Shown one piece after another: positions 1-12,793 of a DNA stretch of 43,883 bases. The notes under the pieces were generated by a model, which searched no databases, had not been told where the DNA came from, and worked only from the letters and a program-made list of their open reading frames with translations. The stretch is from Nitrospirota bacterium. GTDB taxonomy: Bacteria; Nitrospirota; Thermodesulfovibrionia; Thermodesulfovibrionales; UBA6898. The stretch is taken from NCBI GenBank assembly GCA_016217695.1, contig JACRHE010000171.1:1-43883 (forward strand), in the 5' to 3' direction. Numbering within the stretch: the first letter of the stretch is position 1; the number at the start of each line of letters is the position of its first letter. Made by a program: the position numbers and the translations under genes.

Positions 1-25
1 TCAAGTCCTATAGGAGGCACCTGAT

Positions 26-295
26 ATGAGCACTAAATTTTCTGAGGATATCGTTCCTCTGAGCGATCTCAAGGTTAACCCAGGCAAGGTTGTCCGGCAG
101 GCAGCTGAGACCCACAGACCTGTTTTGCTCACTAGCCACGGGCGGGGCGTCGCAGTTGTTCAGTCGCTCAGCGACTATGAAAAGGCTGAAGAGGAGCGTT
201 CTTTCATGCGTGCGGTAACGGCGGGACTCATGGATGTCGAAAAAGGACGGGTCATCAGCATTGATGACGTTAAAAAGAGACTGGACCTGAAGTAA
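26..295 (+). CDS. Antitoxin, Phd/YefM family
   Basis: 89 aa; VVQSLSDYEKAEEE-type Phd/YefM pattern; AGGAGG upstream; immediately followed by a ParE-like ORF. Confidence 0.85.
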   Translation: MSTKFSEDIVPLSDLKVNPGKVVRQAAETHRPVLLTSHGRGVAVVQSLSDYEKAEEERSFMRAVTAGLMDVEKGRVISIDDVKKRLDLK

Positions 296-296
296 T

Positions 297-596
297 ATGA
301 CAAAGAAGTTCGCTCTCTCTTTTGCCGAATCTGCGATCGCTGACCTTGAAGCGGTCGGTATCTGGTTTAAAGAGCAGGGTGCTCAGGAGGCAGGCCAAAA
401 ACTTATCAGCGATGTAATCTCGCAGACAGAGCGACTTTCCCTCTTTCCTGACTCTGGACGGGTTGTACCGGAATTCGGGGTTGAATCTTTGCGCGAGATT
501 ATTTACCCCCCTTTTCGTATCGTCTACCGCAGAGAAGAAGGACGGATCATTATTGTACGAATCTGGAGAAGCGAAAGGCTCCTGAAGCTGCCATGA
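297..596 (+). CDS. Toxin, ParE/RelE superfamily
   Basis: 99 aa; FAESAIADLEAVGIWF... SLREIIYPPFRIVYRREEGRIIIVRIWRSER typical of ParE; starts 1 nt after antitoxin stop. Confidence 0.85.
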   Translation: MTKKFALSFAESAIADLEAVGIWFKEQGAQEAGQKLISDVISQTERLSLFPDSGRVVPEFGVESLREIIYPPFRIVYRREEGRIIIVRIWRSERLLKLP

Positions 597-627
597 AAGG
601 GATGCCCAAGTTTCAGAATCTCCGGAA

Positions 628-2364
628 CTAGTTCTTCACTTTGCCGGGGTCTTCCGGTATCTTCCAGATGAGCTCGAAATTACAGATAATGACCTGGGGT
701 TCTCCGGAGCCGTTTTTCATGACTTCCCCGGACTCATCTATGGCTAAAAGGAGGTCATTTGCCTTTAATGACGATCCATCAAAACCATTCTGCTTTAAAG
801 ACTCCTTAACATCAGCCAGAAATCTTCCAATATCCGCTTCATTTATTATCCCCCTGTAGGCGGCCTTTGACAGGTCTATGGGGGTATAGAGCGCCTCTTC
901 ATGCTCGGCAACCCACTGATCCGGTCCATTGTAGTAGCCCCGGATCGTAATATAGTTATGCCTTTCCTGTAGAACGGGATTACCTTCCGGATCCAGAAGG
1001 TCCCTGTGAGCTTCGTATTTTCTCACGTCAGTCGAGGCCTCAATCTTTGTGCTTCCTGTCATATAGATAGCCCTTACATAAACAGCCGGAATGCCGATCT
1101 TGTTGAGGGTATGGGCAATCGCAAATTCTTCAAACGGACTGTTGATGCCGTATTGACGGACCTTGGGGTCACCTGAGCCTTCCTCATCTCCTACAGGCAT
1201 TTCGCCAATCCGTGACGTTTCCCATACGAGATGAATGTTGTCTTTTGTAATCGTATAAAATACCTCTTTGGAACCGGACAATTTAAGAGAAGGGGTCTTG
1301 CGCCACCTCTCAGGGAGAAAATAGTCGAACAGGTGCGGATTCCTTCCAACAACCCAGAGGCGGCCGCCCGTACTCTCGGCATGTCCGTAAAGGTAGGGTA
1401 CCCCGAAGATTTCCATATACGACAGATGTGCAGGCAGCGGGGAGGGGTCAAAGCGATGCCGCTGATCATCCAGATAAGAGTGCCTTCTGGAATATTTCAC
1501 TGCCTCTTCATGCTCTGTGGTACGCAAGAGCAGCTCATAGTCTATCAATGAAAATCGGCCGTCATGAACCAGACTATAGAGAATTTCCACCTGCTTTTTG
1601 TATGCATTTATTTCCTGCGATCTGCCTGTTTCTTCGATGAGTTTGACGTCCGGCTCGCTGATAATGACATGTTCCGGCTTCATATCGGCAACCAGGTATC
1701 CCTTTTTGTTAAGGTCCCCGTGTGCCCTGGCACTTAAAATTTTGAGATGAGGGATCATCTCGTCATTATTGATATCTATATACTCAAATACCTCCCTGAT
1801 GCTCTTGCCTTTTATCCATTCGTATATGAGCTTGTACTGTTTCAGAATGTCAAGATCGATGCCGGGATGTTTTGCCCGGATACGGTTGATTCTGGTCCTT
1901 GATCTTCCGCTCTGCCAGGCCTGCATCTTTTCAGGCGGAACATAGATTGCCATCGGCAACTGGGTATCCATCTTCATTTCCCTCGGCCCGTAAAGGTTTT
2001 CCCGCAGCTCCATAACCAGGGAAAACTCCTCCCACGGGCTGTTGAACTCGGCATCGCAGAATTCCTGGAGGGTATGAGTATCAATAGGTACGTCTTCGCC
2101 GACACGGCAGTTTTTTACTACCAGATCGAGGTGTTTGCCGGCCACTTCTTTTGTGGGCACCTTATATACGGAGCTTGTGCCGATGAGTCGTGTTTTATGG
2201 GCATTGAACCAGTCTTTTTCATACCAGTTCTCCACTTCAAAATGCTCGTGGTACGGTTCAGCAAAACGCGTGAGATAAAGATCTCCGCCATCACTGGTCC
2301 TGGAATGAAAATACACCACCCCTAATACATTGACAAGGGTCTTTTTGGATGCAATCCTTTCCAA
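628..2364 (-). CDS. Conserved hypothetical protein with protein-kinase-like fold, internally duplicated
   Basis: 578 aa; catalytic-loop-like HGDLNKKGYLVADMKPEHVII in the N-terminal half; parallel motifs NSPWEEFSLVMEL / NSPFEEFAIAHTL in the two halves. Confidence 0.6.
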   Translation of the reverse strand: MERIASKKTLVNVLGVVYFHSRTSDGGDLYLTRFAEPYHEHFEVENWYEKDWFNAHKTRLIGTSSVYKVPTKEVAGKHLDLVVKNCRVGEDVPIDTHTLQEFCDAEFNSPWEEFSLVMELRENLYGPREMKMDTQLPMAIYVPPEKMQAWQSGRSRTRINRIRAKHPGIDLDILKQYKLIYEWIKGKSIREVFEYIDINNDEMIPHLKILSARAHGDLNKKGYLVADMKPEHVIISEPDVKLIEETGRSQEINAYKKQVEILYSLVHDGRFSLIDYELLLRTTEHEEAVKYSRRHSYLDDQRHRFDPSPLPAHLSYMEIFGVPYLYGHAESTGGRLWVVGRNPHLFDYFLPERWRKTPSLKLSGSKEVFYTITKDNIHLVWETSRIGEMPVGDEEGSGDPKVRQYGINSPFEEFAIAHTLNKIGIPAVYVRAIYMTGSTKIEASTDVRKYEAHRDLLDPEGNPVLQERHNYITIRGYYNGPDQWVAEHEEALYTPIDLSKAAYRGIINEADIGRFLADVKESLKQNGFDGSSLKANDLLLAIDESGEVMKNGSGEPQVIICNFELIWKIPEDPGKVKN

Positions 2365-2402
2365 ACTATTATGAATTATCGGATACTGCGGTTGACTCCG
2401 GC

Positions 2403-4190
2403 TTAACCAAGGCGCTCACTGAAGTCTTTCAGCTGCTTCCTGAGCCTTTGCGGCAGGCGCTTTCCGAACATGGCAAAATGCGCCTCGATATCCGGTATCT
2501 CGGCCTTCCACTCCGCAGTATCGACACTCATCAGTTCCCTCATATCTTCGGATCCCATGGAGAGGCATGAGAGGTCGAGTGCTCCTTCCAGCGGCAGAAG
2601 TCCGATAGGTGATTTCCGGGCACCCGTCTTGTTGTCAACGCGTTCGCACATCCACTTCAGCACCCTGCTGTTGTCACTGAAGCCCGGCCAGAGAAACTTT
2701 CCGTCCTGATTCTTTCTGAACCAGTTCACATAGAAGATCCTCGGTGCCTTGCTGCCGAGCCTTTCACCCATATCGAGCCAGTGCTGAAAGTAGTCTCCCA
2801 TGTTATACCCGCAAAAAGGCTTCATCGCGAAAGGATCCCTTCTGAGGTTGCCTATGGCGCCGATATTGGCTGAAGTGGTCTCAGATGCGGCCGTAGCACC
2901 GAGAAAAACACCATGCTCCCAGGAAAAGGCCTCATAAACCAGGGGTACAACGCTGCCGCGCCGTCCACCGAATATGAAGATGTCGATCGGTACGCCGTCA
3001 GGGTTTTCCCAGTCCTTGCAGATAACCGGGCATTGGGATGCTGCTGCTGTGAAACGCGCGTTCGGATGTGCTGCATCCGCTTTGCTTTCAGGGGTCCAGT
3101 CGCGTCCCTTCCAGTCGATCAGGTGTGAAGGCAGGTCCCCTGTCATCCCCTCCCACCAGACATCTCCGTCATCGGTAAGGGCGCAGTTGGTAAAGATCGC
3201 ATTTTCTCTTATAGTGTCCATCGCCATGGGGTTCGTGTCATACGACGTGCCCGGGGCTACGCCGAAGAAACCACTTTCAGGATTGATTGCGTGCAGGCGC
3301 CCGTCGGAGGCGATCTTCATCCAGGCTATGTCGTCGCCGATACATTCACATTTCCAGCCCTTCAAAGACGGCTGCATCATGGCCAGGTTGGTCTTGCCGC
3401 ATGCAGAAGGAAAAGCGGCAGCGATATGATACTGCTTCCCGTCCGGATCAGTAAGCCGGAGTATCAGCATATGTTCTGCCAGCCAGCCCTCTCTCCGCGC
3501 CATGGCAGAGGCAATGCGGAGGGCCAGACATTTCTTGCCGAGCAGGGCGTTGCCGCCGTATCCCGAGCCATAGGACCAGATGAGGTTTTCCTCCGGGAAA
3601 TGGCTGATGTACTTGCTTTCCATTGGAGCGCACGGCCATTGCACATCCTTCTGACCCTTTTCCAGCGGCGCGCCGATCGAGTGAAGGCAGGGTATAAAAT
3701 CGCCATCCGTGCCGAGGATCTCCAGAACGCTCGAACTGACGCGGGTCATGATATGCATATTGACGACAACATACGGACTGTCAGTGATCTCAACACCTAT
3801 CTTCGAAATAGGAGAGCCTATTGGCCCCATGGAAAAAGGGATCACATACATTGTGCGGCCCTTCATGCAGCCTCTGTACAGACTCTTCATCGTCTCTTTA
3901 AGTGCCGCGGGATCTAACCAGTTGTTTGTGGGGCCGGCTTCTGCCTGTGACGAAGTAGAAATAAATGTACGGTCCTCAACACGTGCCACATCGCTCGGGT
4001 CTGAAAGAAAGAGATAACTGCGTGGACGCTTTTTAAGCGGAATAGCACTGCCGCTTAATACCAGTTTTTCCACCATGCCGTCATATTCTTCCCTGGAGCC
4101 GTCGCAGACATAGATAGAATCAGGCTGACACATTCCAGCCACTTCTGTTATCCAGTCGCTGAGTTTCTTGTTCTTTACCGTGCTGTTCAT
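2403..4190 (-). CDS. pckG: Phosphoenolpyruvate carboxykinase (GTP)
   Basis: 595 aa; [37 protein letters not shown]-type PEPCK motifs. Confidence 0.97.
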   Translation of the reverse strand: MNSTVKNKKLSDWITEVAGMCQPDSIYVCDGSREEYDGMVEKLVLSGSAIPLKKRPRSYLFLSDPSDVARVEDRTFISTSSQAEAGPTNNWLDPAALKETMKSLYRGCMKGRTMYVIPFSMGPIGSPISKIGVEITDSPYVVVNMHIMTRVSSSVLEILGTDGDFIPCLHSIGAPLEKGQKDVQWPCAPMESKYISHFPEENLIWSYGSGYGGNALLGKKCLALRIASAMARREGWLAEHMLILRLTDPDGKQYHIAAAFPSACGKTNLAMMQPSLKGWKCECIGDDIAWMKIASDGRLHAINPESGFFGVAPGTSYDTNPMAMDTIRENAIFTNCALTDDGDVWWEGMTGDLPSHLIDWKGRDWTPESKADAAHPNARFTAAASQCPVICKDWENPDGVPIDIFIFGGRRGSVVPLVYEAFSWEHGVFLGATAASETTSANIGAIGNLRRDPFAMKPFCGYNMGDYFQHWLDMGERLGSKAPRIFYVNWFRKNQDGKFLWPGFSDNSRVLKWMCERVDNKTGARKSPIGLLPLEGALDLSCLSMGSEDMRELMSVDTAEWKAEIPDIEAHFAMFGKRLPQRLRKQLKDFSERLG

Positions 4191-4348
4191 ATGTATTTCT
4201 CCCTCAATACTTTCTCACAACAATGGGTTTGAGATCGCGCAACCAATAGTATTTTATATCAGTCCTTACTTCTTTGACCAAATTCTTTTGCAGCATGGCT
4301 TTATTTCGCTGAATACAGGCCCTGTTTCCATGGTCTTCCCTAATCTCC

Positions 4349-5023
4349 CTAATACATACCGAATAACTTCAGGAAAAAAGCTATAAAAGGCATAATAATA
4401 TAATTAGCTATGCCGCTGTATATCAGCAGAAGTACGATGATGAAGCCGAAGGGCTCTATCCTGCTGAAAGAGATTGCCTGCCTCGAAGGCAGAAGTCCGG
4501 TAAGCACCCTACCTCCGTCAAGGGGCGGGATCGGTATCATATTGAAAGAAGCAAGCACTACATTGATAACCACGCTGGATGAGAAGATCAGCAGCAGCGG
4601 CCTCAAAACAGTCTCTGAAACTGATTCCGGGAATACTATTGCCAGGGGAGTGAGAACAAATTTCAGAATTACCGCACTCACGACAGCGAGTATTATGTTC
4701 GTTGCAGGTCCAGCGGCAGCTGATATCGCCATTCCCTTTCTCGGATTCCTGAAATTCATCGCGTTTATGGGTACGGGCTTGGCGTATCCGAAGACAAACT
4801 TGCCGTCCGTAAGTACAATCAGCATCACGGGCAGCAGGATCGTCCCGAAGATATCGATATGTGCTATCGGGTTGAGGGTAAGGCGGCCGAGCATCTTTGC
4901 CGTTGGATCTCCAAGCTTATATGCGACAAAGCCGTGCGAGACCTCATGAAAGGTTATAGCAATAAGAATGGGCAGAGCCGATATTATAAGCCGGCGCGCA
5001 ATGTCTGCAGTTGAGGCATCCAA
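4349..5023 (-). CDS. Site-2 protease family protein (peptidase M50)
   Basis: 224 aa; FHEVSHG (HExxH), PIPPLDGGRVL motif, several TM segments. Confidence 0.92.
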   Translation of the reverse strand: MDASTADIARRLIISALPILIAITFHEVSHGFVAYKLGDPTAKMLGRLTLNPIAHIDIFGTILLPVMLIVLTDGKFVFGYAKPVPINAMNFRNPRKGMAISAAAGPATNIILAVVSAVILKFVLTPLAIVFPESVSETVLRPLLLIFSSSVVINVVLASFNMIPIPPLDGGRVLTGLLPSRQAISFSRIEPFGFIIVLLLIYSGIANYIIMPFIAFFLKLFGMY

Positions 5024-5221
5024 AGCTGTTTGTCCTTTTTTTACCCTTAGGTAAAGTTATATTTTTGTCTTTGATTAGTCTGTACAGAAACACTGCTTAG
5101 ACAGCATACAATACTCGGTTTTCTAGTATTATCAATTGGAAAAAATAAGTCAAATTCATAGTACGGCATAGGGGGCCTGTAAGCCTCAAGATTTTAACTT
5201 CAGGTTTTCCGCATATTAGTA

Positions 5222-5227
5222 TATAAT
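5222..5227 (+). promoter_or_regulatory. Candidate -10 element upstream of kdsB
   Basis: TATAAT 17 nt upstream of the kdsB ATG region; -35 poorly defined. Confidence 0.35.
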
Positions 5228-5243
5228 GAGAGCTTAATAACCT

Positions 5244-7627
<2,384 letters not shown>

Positions 7628-7629
7628 TA

Positions 7630-8463
7630 ATGGAAGTAAAAATCGATACCGTGCGCATAGGTGGCAGCCATCCCCTGGTGATCATCGCCGGTCCCTGCGT
7701 CTTAGAGGATATGGACCTGGCATACCATACAGCAGAAAAATTAAAGGATATCTGCAGCCTGGCAGGCCTTCCGTTTATCTTCAAGAGTTCCTTTGACAAG
7801 GCAAACAGAACCTCTTTCAATGCTTTTCGGGGTCCTGGAATGGATAAAGGACTGACGATGCTGGCAGATATCAAAAGTAAACTCGGCATCCCTGTGCTTT
7901 CTGATATCCACTCAGTTGATGAGATACTACCTGCATCCGAAGTGCTTGATGTCCTCCAGATCCCTGCCTTTCTCTGCAGACAGACTGATCTGATCATTGC
8001 CGCCTCAGAAACCGGAAAGCCGGTTAATATTAAGAAAGGCCAGTTTCTTGCGCCCTGGGATGTAAAAAATATAATAGAGAAATTCATATCTACGGGCAAT
8101 CAGAGCTTATGCATAACGGAGCGGGGCACATCATTCGGATATAATAATCTCGTTGTTGATTTCAGAGGAATACCGATCATGCGGTCCTTTGGCTTTCCTG
8201 TCTTATTTGATATAACGCACAGTCTTCAGCTGCCTGGTGGTCAGGGCAGTGCCTCAGGAGGACAGCGCGAATTTGCCGGTCCGCTTGCACGCGCGGCAGC
8301 AGCTGTCGGAGTTAACGGCTTATTTATGGAAGTCCATCCGGAACCTGAAAAGGCATTATGTGACGGCCCCAACATGATCCGACTTGAAGATGTTCACAAA
8401 ATGTTGAATACCGTAAAGACCATAGACGAACTCCTGTACAAAACCTCCGGGGGTCTGCATTGA
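7630..8463 (+). CDS. kdsA: 3-deoxy-8-phosphooctulonate synthase
   Basis: 277 aa; IIAGPCVLED, FKSSFDKANRTS, LPGGQGSASGGQREF. Confidence 0.97.
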   Translation: MEVKIDTVRIGGSHPLVIIAGPCVLEDMDLAYHTAEKLKDICSLAGLPFIFKSSFDKANRTSFNAFRGPGMDKGLTMLADIKSKLGIPVLSDIHSVDEILPASEVLDVLQIPAFLCRQTDLIIAASETGKPVNIKKGQFLAPWDVKNIIEKFISTGNQSLCITERGTSFGYNNLVVDFRGIPIMRSFGFPVLFDITHSLQLPGGQGSASGGQREFAGPLARAAAAVGVNGLFMEVHPEPEKALCDGPNMIRLEDVHKMLNTVKTIDELLYKTSGGLH

Positions 8464-8487
8464 AAGAATTAGCATCAGGCAGTAAAC

Positions 8488-9453
8488 ATGGATAACCTGA
8501 TCGATATCGCAAAGAGGGTTTTGCAGACCGAGGCAGACGCAATCGCAGGCCTTATTGAAAAACTCAACAGTAGTTTCGAAAAGGCCATCGACATCATCTC
8601 GCAAAGTAAGGGAAGAGTGGTTGTCACCGGCATGGGAAAGTCAGGACTGGTGGGGAAAAAAATAGCCGCAACCCTCGCCTCCACCGGCACGCCGGCCTTC
8701 TTTATGCATCCTGCAGAGGCAAGCCATGGAGACCTCGGCATGGTTACTCCTGATGACGTAATCATCGCAATCTCAAACAGCGGCGAGACAGAGGAACTGA
8801 TCGGCCTGATCCCTTTTCTTAAAAGATTTAATGTCAGTCTTATATCTTTGACCGGGAATTCCCTTTCGACCCTTTCGAGGGCTTCCGACGTCACACTCGA
8901 TATATCTGTCAAAGAGGAAGCCTGTCCGCTGGGTATAGTTCCAACTGCTTCAACGACTGCTACTATCGCAATGGGCGATGCCTTAGCAGTCTGTCTTTTA
9001 ACAAAGAGGGGGTTCAGAGAAGAAGATTTCGCTTTTTTTCACCCCAGCGGGAGCCTCGGGAAGAAGCTGTTCATAAAGGTAAAAGATATTATGCATGCAG
9101 GCGATTCCCTCCCCGAAATATCTCCTGACACCCTCATGACAGACGCAGTGATGGAGATATCCTCCAAAAGACTCGGCATCACTCTAGTGACTTCCGATAA
9201 AAAGATCCTCGGCATTATAACGGACGGGGATATACGACGCGGGATAGAAAAATGGGGAAAGGCCATCTTTGATATGACTGCAAAAGAGGTCATGTCAAGA
9301 AATCCCAAGACCATATCAGGAGAAGAGCTCGCGGCCAAGGCACTCTCTCTCCTGGAAAGGCACTCCATTACTGTGCTTGTCGTCCCTGATGAAAAAGGAC
9401 GGGCCGCCGGGATTATTCACCTCCACGATATATTGAAACAGGGGATAGCATGA
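8488..9453 (+). CDS. kdsD: Arabinose-5-phosphate isomerase (KpsF/GutQ family; SIS + CBS pair)
   Basis: 321 aa; SIS domain VTGMGKSGLVGKKIAATLASTGTPAFFMHPAEASHGDLGM and two C-terminal CBS domains. Confidence 0.93.
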   Translation: MDNLIDIAKRVLQTEADAIAGLIEKLNSSFEKAIDIISQSKGRVVVTGMGKSGLVGKKIAATLASTGTPAFFMHPAEASHGDLGMVTPDDVIIAISNSGETEELIGLIPFLKRFNVSLISLTGNSLSTLSRASDVTLDISVKEEACPLGIVPTASTTATIAMGDALAVCLLTKRGFREEDFAFFHPSGSLGKKLFIKVKDIMHAGDSLPEISPDTLMTDAVMEISSKRLGITLVTSDKKILGIITDGDIRRGIEKWGKAIFDMTAKEVMSRNPKTISGEELAAKALSLLERHSITVLVVPDEKGRAAGIIHLHDILKQGIA

Positions 9454-10007
9454 AAGGGAAAAGAACGCCTCAAAAGGGAGTCGTGTCGATACGGGAAAAA
9501 GCCAGAGGAGTTAAACTCCTTATCCTCGATGTTGATGGTGTTCTGACGGACGGCAGTATAATCCTCGATAATGAGGGGAACGAGTACAAATCGTTTCATG
9601 TGCGGGATGGCCACGGCATTAAGATGCTCATAAAAGCCGGTGTCCAGGTAGCCATTATTACCGGCCGCCATTCAAAGGTCGTTGACCGCAGGGCCCATGA
9701 ACTGGGTATCACAGAGGTTTTTCAAAAATGCTTCCTCAAGACCGCGGCCTACAACATCCTCCGTGAGAAATATTCATTATCAGACAAAGAGATAGCATAT
9801 ATCGGCGACGACATAGTTGACGTACCTATAATGGCAAAGGTCGGCTTGCCTGTTGCTGTTGCCGATGCAGTGGCTGAATTACGGCAATACGCCTTATTTG
9901 TCACAAAAAACAGGGGGGGAAGAGGAGCGGTCAGGGAAGTTACTGATTTCATCCTCAAGGCAAAGGGGATCTGGGAGGGTCTGTTTGATGAGTACTTTAA
10001 GGTTTAA
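9450..10007 (+). CDS. kdsC: 3-deoxy-manno-octulosonate-8-phosphatase, HAD family
   Basis: 185 aa; LLILDVDGVLTDGSI, GDDIVDVPIM. Confidence 0.93.
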   Translation: MKGKRTPQKGVVSIREKARGVKLLILDVDGVLTDGSIILDNEGNEYKSFHVRDGHGIKMLIKAGVQVAIITGRHSKVVDRRAHELGITEVFQKCFLKTAAYNILREKYSLSDKEIAYIGDDIVDVPIMAKVGLPVAVADAVAELRQYALFVTKNRGGRGAVREVTDFILKAKGIWEGLFDEYFKV

Positions 10008-10521
10008 CCTGCCTACTATTCTGACGCTCAGTAGAATCGTCCTGATACCGTTCTTTATCCTCTCGGTTTACCGGCATCCTCTCCTGGGAGCCTTTGTCTT
10101 TGGCATCGCTTCCCTTACGGACTTCCTTGACGGCTACCTCGCCAGACGGTCCGGACAGATAACCAAATTCGGGATTATCATGGATCCAATTGCCGACAAA
10201 TTTCTTGTCATATCGGCCCTGATCGTTCTGGTTGATATGGAAAGGCTCTCTGCATGGATAGCCATTATACTGATCGTCAGGGATTTCCTCATTACAGGGC
10301 TTCGGGTTGTCGCGCTTTCCCGCGATATTGTAATGCCTGCTGAAATCGGGGGGAAACTTAAGACAGCCGCGCAGATTACGTCTATTTTATGCCTTATTCT
10401 AATGGGTAACGTAGTTGGAATTGATCTTTATGATATAGGGCTTTTTTTCATCTGGATAGCGCTGGTGCTATCTGTGCTTTCAGGAATTAAATATACTGTT
10501 TCTTTCTGGAGAAACCTTTGA
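9988..10521 (+). CDS. pgsA: CDP-diacylglycerol--glycerol-3-phosphate 3-phosphatidyltransferase
   Basis: Start reassigned from 9853 to ATG at 9988 (MSTLRFNLPTILTLSRIVLIPFF); DFLDGYLARRSGQITKFGIIMDPIADK CDP-alcohol phosphatidyltransferase motif. Confidence 0.93.
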   Translation: MSTLRFNLPTILTLSRIVLIPFFILSVYRHPLLGAFVFGIASLTDFLDGYLARRSGQITKFGIIMDPIADKFLVISALIVLVDMERLSAWIAIILIVRDFLITGLRVVALSRDIVMPAEIGGKLKTAAQITSILCLILMGNVVGIDLYDIGLFFIWIALVLSVLSGIKYTVSFWRNL

Positions 10522-11102
10522 AGATCCTTCTCTTATCGCTCTTTGCCTTTATCACCGGTTCGATACCTACGGGGCTTCTCATAGCTAAGAGCAGAGGTAT
10601 TGATCTCAGAAGAACCGGCAGCGGAAACATAGGCGCAACAAATGTTCTGCGCTCTGCAGGCAAATTGCCTGCGTTATTGACCCTCCTCGGAGATGCCTTA
10701 AAAGGTGTCATGGCTGTTTTGGTTGCGCGTTATTTTGAAACAGGGCCATTTTACGAGGGTATTATCGGTTTTTGTTCCATTCTGGGGCACAATTTTTCCC
10801 TCTTTCTTAGATTCAGGGGGGGGAAGGGGGTTGCCACCAGTCTGGGGGTATTAAGTATTTACTCTCCACAAACAGGGCTTTTTACTTGTATAATATGGCT
10901 TATGGCGGCGGGTATTACAAAATATTCTTCCCTTGGGGCGCTCGTATCATTTGGCATGCTGCCGATAAGTATAATTCTGCTTGATCATAAGGACAAGTTT
11001 CCAGTTGCCTTGTTAATAACAATTCTCATCTTCATAAGGCACTCAAGTAATATATCCCGCCTCCTTAGACGCACAGAACCGAAGGTGGGGAATAAAGTAT
11101 GA
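10518..11102 (+). CDS. plsY: Glycerol-3-phosphate acyltransferase PlsY
   Basis: 194 aa; GSIPTGLLIAKSRGIDLRRTGSGNIGATNVLR, RGGKGVATSLG. Confidence 0.96.
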   Translation: MKILLLSLFAFITGSIPTGLLIAKSRGIDLRRTGSGNIGATNVLRSAGKLPALLTLLGDALKGVMAVLVARYFETGPFYEGIIGFCSILGHNFSLFLRFRGGKGVATSLGVLSIYSPQTGLFTCIIWLMAAGITKYSSLGALVSFGMLPISIILLDHKDKFPVALLITILIFIRHSSNISRLLRRTEPKVGNKV

Positions 11103-12793
11103 AGAAATTAGCCTTCTGCCTTCTTCTGCTTGCCTTGCTTATACCCCGCATTTCGGTCAGCGAGGATTCATACGACATACAGTTAAACAAGGGCATCCGG
11201 AATTCTCTCGAATATTCTTATGCCCTTATACAGCAGTCCACCGACAGACGTGCGGATGCAGTGGCCCTTCTGAAAAAGGCCCAAATATATTCTCCTGACC
11301 TGCCGGCAGTCTATTTTGCTCTGTCTCGTGCGGGCTTTTCATTCTCAGGTGCCGGTATATTGGACAGCGTCAACTATATTGTGCAGGGGATCAATGCTTA
11401 TTCAAGAAATTTCTGGTGGTCCTTTACCTTGTCAGGATCTCTCTTTTTCAGTCTTATCCTGTCATTCATCCTGTCTATGATTATCATCGTCAGTATAAGG
11501 CTTATCGCTGACATGGCCCTCTTTGCTCATGATCTCAGGGAAAATGCCTTCTATATCTTCTTTCTGCTGGCATTGGTTATGTTTTCTATCATTAGTCCTC
11601 TGTTTTTCATTGCCGGGCTCCTGATCCTTCTCGGCCTTTACATGAAGAAAAGCGACCGGATCACGGTTTACCTTTTCCTGCTGTTTCTCATCTTTTCTCC
11701 GATGGTTTTTAAAGCTGTCTCGATTTTTATCAATACCTCGTCTTCCGGGACAATAAAGGCTATCATCCAGGCAAATGAAGGCTCAAGCAACGATTATGCA
11801 TTATCGGTCCTCAAAAATAGGGATGACTTTATTTCCAGTTTTTCTTATGCCCTGGCATTAAAGCGCTCCGGTCATTATAACGAGGCGATCACTGTTTACA
11901 AAAAACTTGCTGAAAAAAGGCCGGCTGCAAAGGTATATGTAAATCTGGGTAACTGCTATGTAGGCTTATACAATTTCCTGGAGGAAAAACGCTTCAATCT
12001 TGAGGAAGCGGCGAAATACTATGTGCTGGCTCTTAATACTAAACCTGTTGTCTCCGCATATTACAATCTCTCCCAGGTTTCCCGGGAAATGCTCGATTTC
12101 CCAAAGGGAGAGGAGTATTTCAAGTATGCCCTTGATCAGGACAGGGTAGCCGTATCAAGCTACAGCTTGCTTTCCGGAAGAAACCCCAACAGGCTTGTAG
12201 CTGATGAAACGCTTGTGACTGCGGATCTATGGGAATACGCCGTGGGAGCGGATACTACGGCGACAACATTCGGCTTCTCGCTTATTCCTGCTACCTTCAT
12301 TCCGGTTCTCGCCTTAGCCCTGCTCATATCTTTCTATCTATTGACCACTCGCTTGAAACAAAAGGCTTACCGTTGCAGGAAATGTAACGATATCCTCTGC
12401 CCAAAGTGTGAAAAACGCATCATGTGGGGCCAGATGTGCCCCCAGTGTTATCGCTCTCTTATAAAGCTCGATGAGCTTGATGTTAAAGAAAGAGTGGCGA
12501 GACTCCTCTCTATTTACGAGAAACAGCGCAAGCGTAGAAATGCCATGAAGATCCTCTCTTTTATCCTCCCGGGTTCTTCACAGATCTTCGCCGGCAAGAT
12601 ATTGCTTGGGTTTTTCTTTTTGTGGCCTTTTCTTTTTTTTATTCTTGTACCTGTGACAAACTTATTCTTTTCGATGCGGAGCTCTCTGGTATCACACAGC
12701 TTTTTTAACTGGGCGGCATTATTCATGGCGATAATGCTGTATTTTGCTACAAACCTCATAACGAGACAGAGGATTTCAAAAGGATGGCTTTAG
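11099..12793 (+). CDS. Multi-TM protein with TPR repeats, zinc-ribbon and C-terminal TM2-like segment
   Basis: 564 aa; signal/TM N-term, TPR-like stretch, CRKCNDILCPKCEKRIMWGQMCPQCYRS, then ILPGSSQIFAGKILLGFFFLWPF. Confidence 0.7.
   Translation: MKKLAFCLLLLALLIPRISVSEDSYDIQLNKGIRNSLEYSYALIQQSTDRRADAVALLKKAQIYSPDLPAVYFALSRAGFSFSGAGILDSVNYIVQGINAYSRNFWWSFTLSGSLFFSLILSFILSMIIIVSIRLIADMALFAHDLRENAFYIFFLLALVMFSIISPLFFIAGLLILLGLYMKKSDRITVYLFLLFLIFSPMVFKAVSIFINTSSSGTIKAIIQANEGSSNDYALSVLKNRDDFISSFSYALALKRSGHYNEAITVYKKLAEKRPAAKVYVNLGNCYVGLYNFLEEKRFNLEEAAKYYVLALNTKPVVSAYYNLSQVSREMLDFPKGEEYFKYALDQDRVAVSSYSLLSGRNPNRLVADETLVTADLWEYAVGADTTATTFGFSLIPATFIPVLALALLISFYLLTTRLKQKAYRCRKCNDILCPKCEKRIMWGQMCPQCYRSLIKLDELDVKERVARLLSIYEKQRKRRNAMKILSFILPGSSQIFAGKILLGFFFLWPFLFFILVPVTNLFFSMRSSLVSHSFFNWAALFMAIMLYFATNLITRQRISKGWL

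Noticed and set aside
26-596. Toxin-antitoxin pair as a novel system
   Set aside because: Ordinary Phd/YefM-ParE/RelE arrangement with expected sizes and spacing.
3291-3917. 208-aa plus-strand ORF opposite pckG
   Set aside because: Antisense shadow of a clear PEPCK gene.
4410-4949. 179-aa ORF opposite the M50 protease gene
   Set aside because: Antisense to a protein with clear HExxH and PPLDGG motifs.
9853-9987. Upstream extension of pgsA ORF
   Set aside because: Overlaps kdsC coding sequence; the conserved PgsA N-terminus starts at 9988.
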